From Candidatus Woesearchaeota archaeon CG10_big_fil_rev_8_21_14_0_10_32_24 (GTDB taxonomy: Archaea > Nanobdellota > Nanobdellia > Woesearchaeales > GW2011-AR9): a stretch of DNA of 5,186 bases. Numbering within the stretch: the first letter of the stretch is position 1; each line of letters starts with the position of its first letter. Positions 4,421 through 5,186 of this stretch are shown here, in pieces. Both the position numbers and the translations under genes were made by a program. The stretch spans positions 1,851-7,036 of the forward strand of contig PCYG01000031.1 of NCBI GenBank assembly GCA_002763025.1. Direction: 5' to 3'. The notes beneath the pieces were generated by a model. It saw only the letters and a list, made by a program, of their open reading frames with translations, did not search any database and was not told the DNA's origin.

Positions 4421-5081
4421 ATGCAAGAAGTTTTCATAGTTCATGGATGGGGTGGATTTCCGGAAGAAGTGTGGTTTCCTTGGTTAAAAGAAGAACTTGA
4501 AAAAAAGAATTTTAAAGTTACAATTCTTGAAATGCCGAATTCAGAAGAACCAAAAATTGATGTGTGGGTATCTTACTTAAAAGAGAAAGTGGGTGCACCT
4601 TCTTTAGATACATATTTTGTAGGTCATTCTATTGGCTGTCAAACAATTTTAAGATATAGTGAGTTTCCATTAAAAGCGAACAATATTAACTTCGTTTAAG
4701 CGAACTATATATGAAATTCCATTCGGTATTTAAGGAATTTCAGTATATCTTGAAACATTAAATGAAAAAATAATTGTAGGGAATGTTATTCTCGTTGCTC
4801 CTTGGATTCATCTTGATGAAAATACAATTAAAGAAGAAGGAGATGCGGCTGTTCAAATTGCAAAACCGTGGGTTGAAACACCAATTAATTTTCACAAAGT
4901 ACGTAAAATGGTTACACAATTTGTTGCAATATTTTCTGATAATGATCCATTTGTTCCACTTCCAGAAGAAAAACTGTTTAAATCTGAATTAGGTGCACAA
5001 ATAATAGTTTTACATGGGAAAGGCCATCTTCAACAAGAACATGACGTCTTTATTCTTCCAGAAATTTTACCTTTTTTTTAA
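4421..5081 (+). pseudogene. RBBP9/YdeN-type serine hydrolase, split by an 87-bp insertion
   Basis: Codons 1-79 (4421-4657) and a further 110 codons (4749-5081) join to a 189-residue alpha/beta hydrolase, the usual length for the RBBP9/YdeN family. The parts show the oxyanion segment V-H-G-W-G-G (7-12), nucleophile elbow G-H-S70-I-G, then after the break the acid region F-S-D-N-D-P-F-V-P (141-149) and G-K-G-H172. The family's natural substrates are poorly known; members are cytosolic esterase-like enzymes. The net insertion is 91 bases, which shifts frame, and a stop (4697-4699) lies within it. No other lesion is seen in the downstream half, so the event looks recent or is repaired at the RNA level. 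The upstream fragment alone would be 92 residues and lack Asp and His, hence inactive. Confidence 0.85.
4654..4748 (+). mobile_element. 87-bp palindromic MITE-like element, copy 2, inside the hydrolase gene
   Basis: The element proper is 4658-4744, flanked by perfect ATAT duplications (4654-4657 and 4745-4748). Removing 91 bases restores AAGATATCTT and the Arg-Tyr-Leu reading of the hydrolase. It differs from copy 1 only at 4724 (C for T) and 4729 (T for A), both in the 13-base loop of the right-hand hairpin, TGAAATTCC (4712-4720) with GGAATTTCA (4734-4742). The left end AGTGAGTTTCC (4658-4668) and the internal TGAAATTCC are alternative partners for the right end. A second, left-hand fold pairs ATATAGT (4654-4660) with ACTATAT (4704-4710). 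No coding capacity is seen, so any movement needs a trans-acting enzyme. Confidence 0.85.
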
Positions 5082-5091
5082 ATTAGTTTTT
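5072..5091 (+). terminator. Oligo-T terminator after the hydrolase gene
   Basis: A run of eight T overlaps the last codons and stop of the hydrolase, followed by a second run of five T (5087-5091). This suits archaeal oligo-T termination. Confidence 0.4.
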
Positions 5092-5170
5092 CCGTAATAC
5101 TTTAGTGTTCTGAAGCAGAGAAAGCACCAATTTATGAACGTTTATCGACTCTAACATTTCTTTGCGGGTG

Positions 5171-5181
5171 GGGGAAGCCCC
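5171..5181. other. GC-rich hairpin at the right edge
   Basis: GGGG-AAG-CCCC stands out in an otherwise AT-rich stretch and continues past the window. I see no reliable reading frame in 5082-5186. It may be the beginning of a structured RNA or a repeat; it cannot be resolved here. Confidence 0.25.
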
Positions 5182-5186
5182 TTACG

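Noticed and set aside
4654..4748. Archaeal bulge-helix-bulge intron in the hydrolase mRNA
   Set aside because: The near-identical intergenic copy and the ATAT duplication point to DNA insertion, and the 4-bp helix with two 3-base bulges is not evident at the boundaries. RNA removal stays testable but is not the default.
4783..4992. Open frame of 69 codons on the plus strand
   Set aside because: It is an off-frame reading of the hydrolase C-terminal half, which is read in the frame starting at 4749.

Overview
The window reads as an AT-rich archaeal genome, possibly a small-genome (DPANN-like) lineage; the domain is well supported, the lineage is a guess. Archaeal marks are an archaeal-type elongation factor 1-beta, a four-knuckle zinc-ribbon protein upstream of it, an archaeal/eukaryal-looking RNA 3'-phosphate cyclase, a tRNA-Trp(CCA) with an intron at the archaeal 37/38 site and no encoded CCA, and TATA boxes about 24-27 bases before several start codons (leaderless geometry).

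Layout, left to right. 1-198 (minus): start of a PEBP/YbhB-like protein, cut by the window edge. 281-375: an 87-bp palindromic element flanked by ATAT/ATAC. 438-1487 (minus): compact operon zinc ribbon - five-helix Yip1-like membrane protein - EF-1beta. 1518-1764: regulatory and repeat-rich divergent spacer. 1765-2778 (plus): response regulator with a complete GGEEF diguanylate cyclase domain, unusual for archaea, bracketed by two related paired-palindrome loci (1588-1698 and 2797-2898). 2922-4019 (minus): rtcA. 4166-4286 (plus): intron-containing tRNA-Trp. 4305-4399: a structured segment of the same length and flanks as the 87-bp element. 4421-5081 (plus): RBBP9/YdeN-type serine hydrolase gene split by a second near-identical 87-bp element. 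5082-5186: no gene seen; a small GC-rich hairpin lies at the edge.

The genes fall into three groups. A translation-linked operon sits at the left. A c-di-GMP signalling gene in the middle may be an acquired cassette. At the right are RNA end-processing and tRNA genes. The most notable undescribed item is the 87-bp element: two copies differ at 2 of 87 positions, both in one hairpin loop. One copy has inserted into a coding gene with a 4-bp ATAT duplication, and a third, diverged relative may sit just upstream of that gene and supply its TATA box. No transposase is encoded here, so the element would be non-autonomous.
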